A DNA stretch of 64,000 nt from an uncultured bacterium (GCA_948467735.1 CAOKFN010000025.1:1-64000); one strand, 5' to 3'; shown: positions 1 to 9,166, numbered from the stretch's first letter. Translations and numbers: made by a program. Notes: generated by a model from the letters alone, not told the origin.

Positions 1-68
1 GGGGAGAATTTTAAGCCGCAAAGGTCGCAGCTGAAAATTCTCCCGGGCGCATCGGCTTCGAGACTGTT
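1..68 (-). repeat. Partial copy of the dispersed hairpin repeat
   Basis: Read on the minus strand this starts AACAGTCTCG, passes GATGCGCCC and GGGAGAATTTTCAGCTGC, and returns through GCGGCTTAAAATTCTCC. That is the same left arm, centre and returning arm as the copies near 17.4, 50.9 and 53.2 kb. The element is cut by the window edge. It lies just downstream of the minus-strand permease gene and points toward whatever minus-strand gene lies to the left, so its orientation agrees with local transcription, as in all other copies. Confidence 0.7.
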
Positions 69-153
69 AAAAATCATGCCGTCAAGTTCCGTCTCTGCGC
101 CGCAGCGCCCCGACAGGGGAATTTGCCGCAGCGCTTTGGTGGAAAGTATTGTT

Positions 154-1512
154 TTATGCAAAGAAAGAGATAATCAGTGCGACGATAAATCCTGTGCCGC
201 CCACCAGCGTTTCCATAATGGTCCATGTTTTCAGATTGGTTTTCTCGTCCAGCCCCACCAGTGATTTCACCAGCCAGAAGCCGGAATCGTTAAAGTGGGA
301 GCAGACGGTTGCGCCGCCTGCCACTGCTGCGGTAACACAGGCCAGATACAGGGGCGAGAGCTCCGAGATGCCCGGCATGGCGGCGACGATGCCCGCGGCC
401 ATGGTCATGGCTACGGTTGCGGAACCCACGCAGATTCTCACCAGCGCGGCCACAATAAAAGCCACAATTACCAGAGGGAGTTTTGCGGAGGACACCGCAT
501 TGCCGATGACGTCGCCAAGGCCGGAATATTGGAGCATATAGCGGAGTACGCCGCCGCAGGCTGTCACCAGCAGAATCAGACCTGTGGGCTCCAAGGATTT
601 TGTCATTATTTTTTCCAGCTCCGGCAGAGTGTAGCCATGTCTGGTTCCCAAGGCGAACATCGCGGCGATGGTTGCGATGAGCAGCGCAACAAAAGGTTCT
701 CCCAGAAAACCGAAAATGGGCTGCAGTGAGGACAGCGCAGGGATGATGCCCGCAACGGAGTTCAGCACAATCAATACCAGAGGGATTAATATGATTCCCA
801 CAATCAGGCCGAAACCGGGCAGCTTGGATTCGTCGAAATCCTCCTGCTTCGCCACATGCTCCGGCACGGGAATATCATATTTTCTGCCGCAGTATGCACC
901 CCAGACAGGGCCTGCGATTATCATGGAAAAAATACCGCAGAATATGCCCACCAGTATGACCCATCCCAGCTCCACATTCAGCAGTGTGGCCACCAGCACC
1001 GGACCGGGGGTGGGAGGAATAAACGCATGGCCCACCGCAAGACCCGCCAGCAGGGGGATGACATAATATAAAGAGGAGCGTTTTGTCCTTTTGGCAAGAG
1101 AAAATGCCAGCGGTATCAGGATAATCAGTCCTGCGTCAAAGAATACCGGCATGGCAATGACCAGACCTGTGATTCCCAATGCCCATGCGGCTCTTTTATC
1201 GCCGAATTTATTGACCAGCGTTACCGCAATGGACTGAGCGCCCCCGGAGGTTTCCAGAATGGCGCCGAACATGGAGCCGAGGCCTACCAGAAGGGCAATG
1301 CCCTTCAGCGTATTGCCGATGCCGTCGTTGACCGCCGCAATGATATCGTCAAAAGGCATTCCTGCAAACAAACCGATGGATATGGCGCCTAACAGAATGG
1401 AAACCATTGCGTGGATTTTGAATTTGATGATAAGTACTAATAAAATTACCAGTCCCAGCACTGCCGCGATAATTAATCTGGCAGGATTTAATGCAGCCGT
1501 TTCAGGTGTCAT
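154..1512 (-). CDS. GntP-family gluconate/sugar-acid:H+ symporter
   Basis: Polytopic inner-membrane permease of the GntP family, which imports gluconate or related sugar acids (or D-serine) with protons. The 452-residue length is normal for the family, almost the whole chain is hydrophobic segments, and HAFIPPTPGP near residues 162-171 is the family hallmark, followed by a conserved C-terminal GGATVCSHFNDSGFW stretch. I chose the ATG at 1512 because AGGAGG lies about 7 nt upstream; a GTG at 1533 is in frame but would place that site inside the gene. It is a single-gene unit. Three copies of an ATGTTTGAT-like 9-mer lie directly upstream and may be an operator. Substrate cannot be fixed from sequence. 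Confidence 0.9.
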   Translation of the reverse strand: MTPETAALNPARLIIAAVLGLVILLVLIIKFKIHAMVSILLGAISIGLFAGMPFDDIIAAVNDGIGNTLKGIALLVGLGSMFGAILETSGGAQSIAVTLVNKFGDKRAAWALGITGLVIAMPVFFDAGLIILIPLAFSLAKRTKRSSLYYVIPLLAGLAVGHAFIPPTPGPVLVATLLNVELGWVILVGIFCGIFSMIIAGPVWGAYCGRKYDIPVPEHVAKQEDFDESKLPGFGLIVGIILIPLVLIVLNSVAGIIPALSSLQPIFGFLGEPFVALLIATIAAMFALGTRHGYTLPELEKIMTKSLEPTGLILLVTACGGVLRYMLQYSGLGDVIGNAVSSAKLPLVIVAFIVAALVRICVGSATVAMTMAAGIVAAMPGISELSPLYLACVTAAVAGGATVCSHFNDSGFWLVKSLVGLDEKTNLKTWTIMETLVGGTGFIVALIISFFA

Positions 1513-1540
1513 ATTGTTGCCTCCTGTGGACACTTTTTGA

Positions 1541-1595
1541 ATGTTTGATTCTATTGTATCATGTTTGATATATTTTATGCTGTAAACATTTGATA
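1541..1595. promoter_or_regulatory. Three direct repeats upstream of the GntP permease
   Basis: ATGTTTGAT occurs at 1541-1549 and 1561-1569, and a shortened CATTTGAT at 1587-1594, all in the same direction and 20 to 26 bp apart, about two helical turns. They occupy the region where the minus-strand promoter of the permease should be (TTTACA is visible on that strand within the array). The spacing suits a repressor or activator, but no regulator is encoded next to it. Confidence 0.4.
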
Positions 1596-1639
1596 TTTTT
1601 TTATTTATAGGAAGGCCTGCGAGATTTCAAAAGTGTGGA

Positions 1640-1668
1640 TTGACCTGTCTGTTATTCAAGATTATAAT
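1640..1668 (+). promoter_or_regulatory. Sigma-A promoter of the hemerythrin gene
   Basis: TTGACC at 1640-1645, 17-nt spacer, TATAAT at 1663-1668. It predicts a start near 1675 and a leader of about 115 nt before the hemerythrin gene. Confidence 0.75.
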
Positions 1669-1792
1669 AGAAGGGTGAAAAGAATTTCTAAGACCTTATC
1701 GTACATTGCCTGCCTGTTAAGTATTTTAAGAGACGTAACTCGGGCAGGAAATATTGTCAAAAGGCATTTTTAGGGAAAGGAAGGGGTTTAAA

Positions 1793-2617
1793 GTGTTTGA
1801 GTTTACGGAGGACTGCATTATAGGGATAGAAACGGTGGACGAGGAGCACAGGCATCTTTTTGAGATATTAAATCGGGCCTATCTTCTGGTAACTACGGAT
1901 TATCACAGTGATTACTATCAGCAGCTGAAGGAAATCATTTCTGAGCTTGACCGTTATGCGGAGGAGCATTTTGCCCATGAAGAAGAATATATGGCGAAGA
2001 TATGTGATCCGGAGCTGATTCTTCAGAGGACGCAGCATGCATTTTTTCGGGAAAAAATACTTGAGTTTGACTTGATAAATATAGATGCGATGGAGGAACA
2101 GCAGAAGGTTCTGTCGGATTTGGTCAGTTTCCTTGCAAGATGGCTGTATAGTCATATCCTTAGCAGTGATATTATGATTGGAAAGCTGCCGCCGTTAGAG
2201 GAGTGGATGATCAAGGAAAATCCCTGTGAGTTTACGGATGAGTATCTGGTGGGAGTGGACTTGATAGACGGAGAACATAAGGAGCTTTTCCGTATTGTTG
2301 ACAGGGCAAACCGCTTGGTGAAGAACTATGATTCCCTATCCGGATATGACAGGATTATGGAGATATTAAATGAATTGAAAGAGTATACCAAGGAGCATTT
2401 CCGGGATGAAGAGGAGTATATGGAAAGCATTCATTATGAAGGGATTGACGCGCAGAAGCGGGCGCATGAGGCATTTATCGATAAGCTGGAAAATATAGAT
2501 TATAATCAAATTGAGGATAATCCGCAGGAATCTCTTCAGAAACTGCTGGAATTTCTTCTGGGCTGGCTTATCAATCACATTATGTATGCCGATAAGAAAA
2601 TATCGGCCGGACGCTAA
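1793..2617 (+). CDS. Tandem two-domain bacteriohemerythrin
   Basis: Soluble non-heme diiron protein made of two consecutive hemerythrin-like four-helix domains (residues about 1-135 and 142-270 of 274). Hemerythrins bind O2 or act in oxygen and iron sensing. Domain 1 shows H19, H59, E63, H82, H121, D126; domain 2 shows H162, H202, E206, H225, H262, D267. In both domains the first His of the usual HxxxH ligand pair is Gln (Q78 and Q221), so each site has one histidine fewer than classical hemerythrin. I chose GTG 1793, preceded by GGAAAGGAAGGGG, because homology begins there; an in-frame TTG at 1754 lacks a comparable site. Single gene with its own promoter. Confidence 0.85.
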   Translation: MFEFTEDCIIGIETVDEEHRHLFEILNRAYLLVTTDYHSDYYQQLKEIISELDRYAEEHFAHEEEYMAKICDPELILQRTQHAFFREKILEFDLINIDAMEEQQKVLSDLVSFLARWLYSHILSSDIMIGKLPPLEEWMIKENPCEFTDEYLVGVDLIDGEHKELFRIVDRANRLVKNYDSLSGYDRIMEILNELKEYTKEHFRDEEEYMESIHYEGIDAQKRAHEAFIDKLENIDYNQIEDNPQESLQKLLEFLLGWLINHIMYADKKISAGR

Positions 2618-2827
2618 ACTATAGTTAAAATCCTTCTCTTCTACATACTCTGAAAAGAAAAGCCGCCGTACATATATAGTATCTGTTCTTTCCCGCATAG
2701 GATATTCTGCCTCTACAGCGTGCCGGATGTTACGCCAAATGTATTGTTCCGGCATAGCTGAATTTGACAGGATATCCATGCGTGAGAAAGCGCAGGTTCT
2801 CTGCGGCGGCCTTCTGGTTTCGGGAGC

Positions 2828-4918
2828 TTAATCGTTAGTGATGACCGTAATTCCGCTCTTTTCCGACACTCCTTCCAGAATGGTATTCCTGCCGCAGCGC
2901 ACAATTTGGAAATCCTGCAATTCTTCCAGTGGTTTTAAGCTGGTAACATTATTATTTGTAATATCCAAGTATTGCAGGAGGGGTAGATTTTCTACAAATT
3001 CAATGCTGTCTATCCGGTCGGAAGCCAGGGATAATTCCGTCAGGAAGGGGAAGCTGTCAAACAGTTCATAATGTGTTGACATTTCTATGGTGGTTCTGTC
3101 ATTGCTTCCAAAGGAAGGGTCTTTCATTATGGAAAATTCGTTGAGGTTGAGAATCTGCAGGGATTCGTTCACGGGCAGATTGTCGAAGTCAATTCCGCCT
3201 TGGCATTCGGACAGATTCAAATAATATAAGCCCGGTATGCCGAAAATTTCCTCAATATTGCCATAAATATTAGTGTCTTCCAAATCTAATATCATAAGGC
3301 TGGAAAGCCGGGTCAGCGGTTCCAAGGTATATAAATGGCAGTCCTTGAGCGTCAGGGAAAAGAGGTTTTCCATAGGCACTAGCACTTCCAAATCCCACCA
3401 TGAAATATCGTCAAGAACCAGACTTGTGACATTCACCGCATCCTTTAAGGGAGCGGGGTCATCCACGTTTTTCAGGTACAGCCGCTCCAGTCGGGTGAGC
3501 TTTTCAAGGGAAGGCAGGTTAAAAATGTGACCAAGGGAGATGGTCAAATCTTCCAGCATTTCCAGTTCGCTGACAGCGGAATAATCATCGTCTTTAATTT
3601 GATAGTTATCGGTCAATGACAAGAGGACGAGATTAGGGCAGCTTTTCAATGCCTCAAGGCTGGTAATTTTGCTGTCCTCGATGCGCAGATGGGTCAGGTT
3701 CGGCATCGCCTTGATGAAATCGATGGTTTTCAGCTGAGAGGATGCGATTCCAAGTACTTCCAGCTTGGTCAATGACATCAGGGGGCTGTAGTCGGTCAGG
3801 TCGTCGCAGTCTTCCAAGGTCAATCCCAAGAGATTGGGGAACTGTGCGAGCAGGGAAATATCCTCCAAGTCATCGTAGTCCACGGACAGATACAGCAGGC
3901 TGGGGAAGGATTCCAGCCCTTCGAGAGATTTCTCGAAAAAGGTGGATTCAACGCCCAATTCCTCAATATTTTCCGGGCTGGGTATGATTTTCAAAAGTTC
4001 TTCAATGCTGTTCTCCGCATAGACCGCATAAAGGTGGTACAGGCCGTCCAAGTCGCCCCGGTCCAAGTCGTCATCGATGGAGAGAAATTCCAATCCCGTA
4101 AAAGCGCCAAGGTCGGACAGCTTTTTGTCCGTATAGCTCTGGAAGGTTAATACCTGTGAGTCCCCATGATTCAGCTGATAAGTGATGGTCTTCTCGTCGG
4201 TGTCAATTTTAAGAGCGGTGAGGCTGTCATATTCTTCCGCAGTGATAACGCGATAGCCTTTGTTCCAGATTTCCTCTGCCATCTGTATGAAAAAGGTGGA
4301 TTGAGGAATCTTTCTGCGGACGGCAGGCTGTTCGGTGGGCTGGACGGAGGCGTCGTTTTCCATGGAGTTGACGAGGTAATCCAGCAGATCCGAAGAGGAT
4401 GGGCTGGCAGAGCCTGCATGGCTGCCATATTGTACCGCATGATCCAGAATGTCAGCCGTGTTGGAAAAAAGGGTTACTAAAAATGCGGCCGCACCAATGA
4501 GGACGACAGCGCTTATGATGCTTATGACGGCAATGATTGTGCCGGAATTCTTTTTCGGTTCCATGGGCGGTACGATGGAGGCCGGATGGAAGGAGGCGCT
4601 GTTCTGGTAAGGGCTGCCGTTTTGTCCGGAGGCATTATTCTGGTAAGGGCTGCCGTTTTGTCCGGAGCCGTTATTCTGGTAAGAGCTGCCGTTTTGTCCG
4701 GAGCCGTTATCCTGAAAGGAGCCGCCGTCCTGCCGGGCGGCATCGGTTTGAGCTGCCGCATTGGAAGGCTGACCGACAGGATATTCGTAAGAAGCTCCGG
4801 AAGCCGTCTGCTCCTGCTGGCTTCTTACATAATATCCGCAGTTTTTGCAGGTCATTCGGTCATTTATCATTTTTAGTCTGGTGCCGCACATGGGGCATTT
4901 TTGAATTTCGTTTGCCAT
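2828..4918 (-). CDS. Zinc-ribbon, membrane-anchored leucine-rich-repeat protein
   Basis: A 696-residue protein of unknown role. Residues 8-27 form a CPMC...CKNC zinc ribbon. Residues about 45-115 are a Gln/Asn/Gly/Ser linker containing imperfect 12-residue repeats of QNGSPYQNNASG type (36-nt DNA units near 4600-4730). One transmembrane helix follows near residues 130-155. Residues about 240-690 are leucine-rich repeats of the LxxLxLxx(N/C) kind, presumably outside the cell with the zinc ribbon inside. No LPXTG or signal peptide. I chose ATG 4918 (GAGAGGAAAT just upstream) over ATG 4930. LRR proteins of this layout are usually adhesion or interaction proteins; function here is inference. Transcribed alone from the promoter at 5009-5037. 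Confidence 0.75.
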   Translation of the reverse strand: MANEIQKCPMCGTRLKMINDRMTCKNCGYYVRSQQEQTASGASYEYPVGQPSNAAAQTDAARQDGGSFQDNGSGQNGSSYQNNGSGQNGSPYQNNASGQNGSPYQNSASFHPASIVPPMEPKKNSGTIIAVISIISAVVLIGAAAFLVTLFSNTADILDHAVQYGSHAGSASPSSSDLLDYLVNSMENDASVQPTEQPAVRRKIPQSTFFIQMAEEIWNKGYRVITAEEYDSLTALKIDTDEKTITYQLNHGDSQVLTFQSYTDKKLSDLGAFTGLEFLSIDDDLDRGDLDGLYHLYAVYAENSIEELLKIIPSPENIEELGVESTFFEKSLEGLESFPSLLYLSVDYDDLEDISLLAQFPNLLGLTLEDCDDLTDYSPLMSLTKLEVLGIASSQLKTIDFIKAMPNLTHLRIEDSKITSLEALKSCPNLVLLSLTDNYQIKDDDYSAVSELEMLEDLTISLGHIFNLPSLEKLTRLERLYLKNVDDPAPLKDAVNVTSLVLDDISWWDLEVLVPMENLFSLTLKDCHLYTLEPLTRLSSLMILDLEDTNIYGNIEEIFGIPGLYYLNLSECQGGIDFDNLPVNESLQILNLNEFSIMKDPSFGSNDRTTIEMSTHYELFDSFPFLTELSLASDRIDSIEFVENLPLLQYLDITNNNVTSLKPLEELQDFQIVRCGRNTILEGVSEKSGITVITND

Positions 4919-5008
4919 ATTTCCTCTCATTCTGCCGCATGGCGCGGCGGTTTTGTAATTGTTTCATGAACTGCGTTTATGGAAAAGCAGAAAATCTTCC
5001 AAAGCAAT

Positions 5009-5037
5009 ATTATACTATCAAATGCCTTGATTTTCAA
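5009..5037 (-). promoter_or_regulatory. Sigma-A promoter of the LRR protein gene
   Basis: On the minus strand TTGAAA (5037-5032), 17-nt spacer, TATAAT (5014-5009), about 90 nt ahead of the start codon. Confidence 0.7.
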
Positions 5038-5209
5038 GCCGGAGATGTGATTGCGGCCGGTCTTTTATCGGTGGGCTTTTAGATGTGGGATGTGAGTCTG
5101 CCGGGTTTTTGCGAGGTAATTTTGTCTGGCTTTTGCGAACCGTTACGCTCATTGGGACATCGCGCCGGCCTGCCTCTTATCTGCGTCGGCCCGCCGTATA
5201 AAAATCAGA

Positions 5210-5238
5210 TTGACAAATTTTCGGAAAGCCGATATGCT
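5210..5238 (+). promoter_or_regulatory. Sigma-A promoter of the DUF2264 gene
   Basis: TTGACA at 5210-5215, 17-nt spacer, TATGCT at 5233-5238, about 115 nt before the chosen start. Confidence 0.65.
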
Positions 5239-5352
5239 TAACAGAGAACGGGTGAGAAAAGAAAAGGAATTTTGGAGAAGGGGCGGCGCACAGGTACAGG
5301 AAGCCGCGGCAATATATTATCTTCACACATACCTGACAGGAGGAGCCGGGAC

Positions 5353-7476
5353 ATGAAATTTGAACCGAAGACATTGGATTTTGAGTTAAGCCCTTATACG
5401 GGGCTTACAAGGGAGAGCTGGCTGGAAGCGGGGAAATATATGCTGGAGGGAATTTTTCAGCATATTGATGACTTCCGGAATCCTATAGTGATGCCCAGAA
5501 AAGAAACAGAGATTACATATCCCCATCTGAAGGCATCCGAGCAGACGCAGGCAATCCAGCGCAAAGCGGAAGTATTTGAGGGACTGACACGGACCTTTTT
5601 CATTGCGGCGCTCATGATTTCCAATCTTCCCGATTTGGAAATCTGCGGATATTCCATGGCGGAGTATTATAAGAATCAGGTGCTTCGGGTGTGCTCTAAG
5701 GAGGACGAGCTGTATGTGGGCACCTATGCGGACCAGCAGGATATGGCCGGGCACGTGAATCCCGTTCAGGCGTTTCAGCAGACGGTGGAGACCTGCGCTC
5801 TGGTAATCTGCCTTTGGGTCAGCCGCAGGCAGATATGGGATACCTATACGAAAGAGGAAAAGGACGTAATCGCGGCGCTGTTAGAGGGCTATGCCCATGA
5901 AAATACCGTTCCTCAGAACTGGCGGCTGTTCAATATGCTGGATATGGCGTTCCTGAATATGGAGGGGTATCCTATCAGGAAGGATGTGATGCGGGACCAT
6001 GCGCAGGCCATACTGAATTATTACGCGGGGGACGGATGGTATCGGGACGGGCATTCCTTTGATTATTATTCCTGCTGGGCGTTTAACGTGTATGCGCCCA
6101 TCTGGAATCTCTGGTACGGATATGAGAATGAGCCCTATCTTGCGGGGAAATTTGAGGAGCAGTCCAATCGGCTGATGGAAACCTATGGGGATTTCTTTGA
6201 CAGGGACGGCTGGACGAATATGTGGGGGCGCAGCAGTATTTACCGCAATGCGGCGGCCAGCGCTTTTGACGGGAATATGATGCTTCAAGGCGGCAGGATG
6301 GACCCGGGCAGGGCAAGGAGGATTTCTTCCGGTTCTTTGATGCAGTTTTTGGGAAGGGAGGATTTTCTGTATGACGGAGTGCCCACGCTGGGCTTTTACG
6401 GGCAGTTCTCCCCTCTTGTGCAGGGCTATTCCTGCGCGGAATCCCCTTTCTGGCTGGGAAAGGCGTTTTTGTGTCTGCATCTGCCTCCGGATCATCCGTT
6501 CTGGACGGCAAAGGAGAACAACGGCACATGGGAAGCTTTGGGGGAGCGGGAGGTGAAAGAAACCTGTCTGGACGGGCCTGCCCTCTGCTTTACCAACCAT
6601 CAGGCCAACGGGGAAACCATCCTGCGGACGGGAAAGGTGTCAAAGCGCCGGGGGGATGAGCATGGGATGTGGGCTTATTCCAAGCTCTGCTACAATACGA
6701 AATATCCTTGGGAGGCGTCGGACAGGGAGGAGGTTCCGGTTTCCCGAAGGGTACTGGGCGGGTCCGAGGTGGAGGCCCAGCAGTATGTCATCAACGACGC
6801 GGGAGCGCTGGAAGAAGGAAGGATGGTTTTAAAGACCGATGTCTTTGGGAAGGCCAATGTGACCTTCTGGCATGGGTTAAAAGACGGGGTGCTGTACCGC
6901 AGGCAGTTTTTTGATTACGGACCGGAAAAGGACTGTCATTGGACACAGGCCATGAATCTGGCGGATTTTCCGGTGCCTTACGGCATTCTGCGGGCGGACA
7001 GGCTGAGGCTGTACAAAGCGCCCGCGTCCATCACGCTGGGCTCCTATGGGTTTCCGGATAACGGAACGGAAATCATGGAAAAAAGCTGCGGGGACGCCAA
7101 GGCGATTGTGTTAAAAGGAAGGGACGCCGCAGGATGTGAAAAGCAGATGGCGATGACCATTTACGGCGGCTGGAGAGAGCTGTCCCTGCTATACAGAAGA
7201 GGAACCAATCCCGATTCGGAGAAGTCCATTGTGATTTACGCGTCCATGAAAAGGGAGAAACAATACGGGGGATTTGAACCTTATGTGTTGATTTCACAGG
7301 TCATTACCAAGGAAAGCCATGAGGATTTCGCGGAGCAGGAGCTGTTTCCGATTGAGGACGTGATCTATGGGGATCCGGAGCGCTGTGGAAGCTATGGGCC
7401 AATCATTTTGAAAATGAAGGACGGCGGCGTGAAGAAAGTGGATTTTGAAGGCATAGAAGGGAAGCTTTTGCTGTGA
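5353..7476 (+). CDS. DUF2264 family protein
   Basis: A 707-residue soluble protein whose N-terminal two thirds (SWLEAGKYMLEGIFQHI, DGWYRDGHSFDYY, GRSSIYRNAAASAF) match my recollection of the DUF2264/COG4289 family, thought to have an alpha/alpha-barrel like heparinase or unsaturated glucuronyl hydrolases. The C-terminal third looks beta-rich. No signal peptide, so it should act in the cytoplasm. ATG 5353 is preceded by AGGAGG; an in-frame ATG at 5272 adds 27 residues of unlikely composition. Family members are often found with carbohydrate-degradation genes, and a GH28-like gene lies 1.7 kb downstream on the other strand, so processing of imported uronic-acid-containing oligosaccharides is a reasonable but unproven guess. 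Confidence 0.75.
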   Translation: MKFEPKTLDFELSPYTGLTRESWLEAGKYMLEGIFQHIDDFRNPIVMPRKETEITYPHLKASEQTQAIQRKAEVFEGLTRTFFIAALMISNLPDLEICGYSMAEYYKNQVLRVCSKEDELYVGTYADQQDMAGHVNPVQAFQQTVETCALVICLWVSRRQIWDTYTKEEKDVIAALLEGYAHENTVPQNWRLFNMLDMAFLNMEGYPIRKDVMRDHAQAILNYYAGDGWYRDGHSFDYYSCWAFNVYAPIWNLWYGYENEPYLAGKFEEQSNRLMETYGDFFDRDGWTNMWGRSSIYRNAAASAFDGNMMLQGGRMDPGRARRISSGSLMQFLGREDFLYDGVPTLGFYGQFSPLVQGYSCAESPFWLGKAFLCLHLPPDHPFWTAKENNGTWEALGEREVKETCLDGPALCFTNHQANGETILRTGKVSKRRGDEHGMWAYSKLCYNTKYPWEASDREEVPVSRRVLGGSEVEAQQYVINDAGALEEGRMVLKTDVFGKANVTFWHGLKDGVLYRRQFFDYGPEKDCHWTQAMNLADFPVPYGILRADRLRLYKAPASITLGSYGFPDNGTEIMEKSCGDAKAIVLKGRDAAGCEKQMAMTIYGGWRELSLLYRRGTNPDSEKSIVIYASMKREKQYGGFEPYVLISQVITKESHEDFAEQELFPIEDVIYGDPERCGSYGPIILKMKDGGVKKVDFEGIEGKLLL

Positions 7477-7534
7477 CAATATGTTTATGGAGGGAACATT
7501 TTTCCGAAAAGGGAGTATATTTTCTAATAAATAC

Positions 7535-7563
7535 TTGCAAAAAGAGCAGGAATTCTTTAAGAT
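7535..7563 (+). promoter_or_regulatory. Promoter of the CZB chemoreceptor gene
   Basis: TTGCAA at 7535-7540, 17-nt spacer, TAAGAT at 7558-7563. The predicted start lies immediately before the inverted repeat at 7585-7620. Confidence 0.55.
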
Positions 7564-7584
7564 GTTATTACCTGACACAAAGAG

Positions 7585-7620
7585 ACGATATCGGTATGAT
7601 ATAAGTCGTTCCGATATCGT
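7585..7620. promoter_or_regulatory. Perfect inverted repeat in the chemoreceptor leader
   Basis: ACGATATCGG (7585-7594) and CCGATATCGT (7611-7620) form a perfect 10-bp inverted repeat around a 16-nt spacer; each half is itself nearly palindromic around GATATC. It lies between promoter and start codon, so it could be a double operator or an mRNA hairpin. No U-run follows, so it is not a standard terminator. Confidence 0.5.
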
Positions 7621-7647
7621 ACCCATTAGAGAGAATGAGGATAGGAA

Positions 7648-9006
7648 ATGGCAATCGGACAAAATAAAGTAAAGCTCATGAAATCCATGTCGCAATTAAA
7701 AGAAGCAGATTATTCGGCGGTGCCGGAGCTGAAAGAAATTTATCAGAGGCTTTTGAAAGGCAGGAAGCAGTTTGCGGAGATTTTTGAAAAAAATATCAAA
7801 GCGGTGATGCAGATAAGCTCCTTGGATCTGAATATGCAGTATCAGACGAAGCAGATTATGGAAATTTCCCAAAATGTGGAGCGGGCCTCGCAGACCATTT
7901 TCGGCTCGGCGGCAGGCAGGAGCCAAAGTCGGCATGAAGAATTGACCAATACCATTGTGGACGTTTCCACGGAGACCGGGGAGGTATATGAGAAAATTGA
8001 GTCAAGCCAGAATGAGCTGACCAATATTAAGGAACTATCCCAGCAGACCATCGTGATATCCAGACAGATGCAGCAGGATATGAACGAGCTGATTCAGGTG
8101 ATTGAGAATATGAACGAGGTCATCAAGGGAATCGGTTCCATTTCCATGCAGACGGATCTGCTCGCGCTGAATGCTTCCGTCGAAGCCGCCAGAGCCGGTG
8201 AGGCGGGCAAGGGCTTTGCCGTGGTGGCGGGCAAGATACGGGAGCTGGCGGAGGAAACCCAGACATTGACGGGAAGCATGGGGGATTTTGTGGACGGAAT
8301 CAAATCCGCTTCTCATAATACGGTGAAAAGCGTCAACAGCACCATTAATGCCTTGGATATCATGACGGAGAAAATAGACCATGTATGGCGGTTGAATGAT
8401 GAAAATGAGAAACATGTTTCAAAGGTCAATGAGTCCATGAGTTCTATTGCGGCAGTCAGTCAGGAGCTGAGCAGTTCCATGCTGGAAATGGAAAATCAGC
8501 TGGTGGAGAACACAAATTTTATGCGCAGGGTCAGTCAGGATTTGAAAAAGAGTACGGAGCCGGTGGCGGAGATTGAGAAGACATTGGACGATACCGTGAA
8601 GCAGATGGGCGGTTTGACGAAGGACGCTTTTTTCCATCTGGAAGACAAGGAATTCGCCGATTACGTGAAAAGCGCCGTTTCCGCTCATCATGCGTGGCTT
8701 GGCAATCTGCGTAAAATGGTTCAGGAACGGACGGTAACGCCTTTGCAGCTGGATGCATCCAAATGCGGTTTCGGACATTTCTATTATGCCATGAATCCCG
8801 CAATTCCTGCGGTGGTGCCTATCTGGGCGGCTCTTGGGGCCAAACACAAACGTTTCCATAAATATGGGGAAGAGGTAATTGAGGCGCTGAGAAGGTCGGA
8901 TTATTTTAGGGCGGAGCAGCTGTATCGCGACGCGGAGGCTTATTCCAAGGAATTGATTTCCGATTTGGAACGGATGCGCAGGATTGCGGAAGGGGATATT
9001 TCATAG
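7648..9006 (+). CDS. Cytoplasmic methyl-accepting chemotaxis protein with C-terminal CZB domain
   Basis: A 452-residue chemoreceptor without any membrane segment. Residues about 60-310 are the coiled-coil signalling hairpin; its tip carries the near-invariant LLALNASVEAARAGEAGKGF segment, which binds CheA/CheW. Residues about 345-430 fit the chemoreceptor zinc-binding (CZB) domain: HHAWLGNL, then CGFGHFYY, then HKRFH, giving the His/Cys/His/His zinc ligands. CZB receptors bind zinc and respond to zinc or hypochlorous acid in characterised examples. The ATG is preceded by GAGGATAGG. Single gene; no che or flagellar genes are in the window. Confidence 0.9.
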   Translation: MAIGQNKVKLMKSMSQLKEADYSAVPELKEIYQRLLKGRKQFAEIFEKNIKAVMQISSLDLNMQYQTKQIMEISQNVERASQTIFGSAAGRSQSRHEELTNTIVDVSTETGEVYEKIESSQNELTNIKELSQQTIVISRQMQQDMNELIQVIENMNEVIKGIGSISMQTDLLALNASVEAARAGEAGKGFAVVAGKIRELAEETQTLTGSMGDFVDGIKSASHNTVKSVNSTINALDIMTEKIDHVWRLNDENEKHVSKVNESMSSIAAVSQELSSSMLEMENQLVENTNFMRRVSQDLKKSTEPVAEIEKTLDDTVKQMGGLTKDAFFHLEDKEFADYVKSAVSAHHAWLGNLRKMVQERTVTPLQLDASKCGFGHFYYAMNPAIPAVVPIWAALGAKHKRFHKYGEEVIEALRRSDYFRAEQLYRDAEAYSKELISDLERMRRIAEGDIS

Positions 9007-9131
9007 AGACTGCGGGACGCGGCCGTAAGGCGCTATCTGCGTTAATTATATGCGCCTCCTGCAGAGGCGAGGCCGTCAGCGGCATGACGGACGGGAAGTG
9101 TGTAAAAATCTGGTGAAATATTATTCTTTTG

Positions 9132-9166
9132 AACAGAGTGCCGCAGCGGGGCACTCTGTTCTATAT
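9132..9166 (+). terminator. Terminator-like hairpin between convergent genes
   Basis: AACAGAGTGCC (9132-9142) pairs perfectly with GGCACTCTGTT (9150-9160) around a 7-nt loop, between the convergent chemoreceptor and GH28-like genes. The T-tract on either side is short, so termination strength is uncertain. Confidence 0.55.

Larger units (their letters stand above)
4931..5352. other. Divergent intergenic region
   Basis: Holds the minus-strand promoter of the LRR gene and the plus-strand promoter of the DUF2264 gene, listed separately. Apart from these I see no gene, repeat or structured RNA in the 422 bases. Confidence 0.6.

Noticed and set aside
7611..7618. Sigma-28 type promoter (CCGATATC) for the chemoreceptor
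   Set aside because: No TAAA lies 15 nt upstream; the match is only part of the palindrome.
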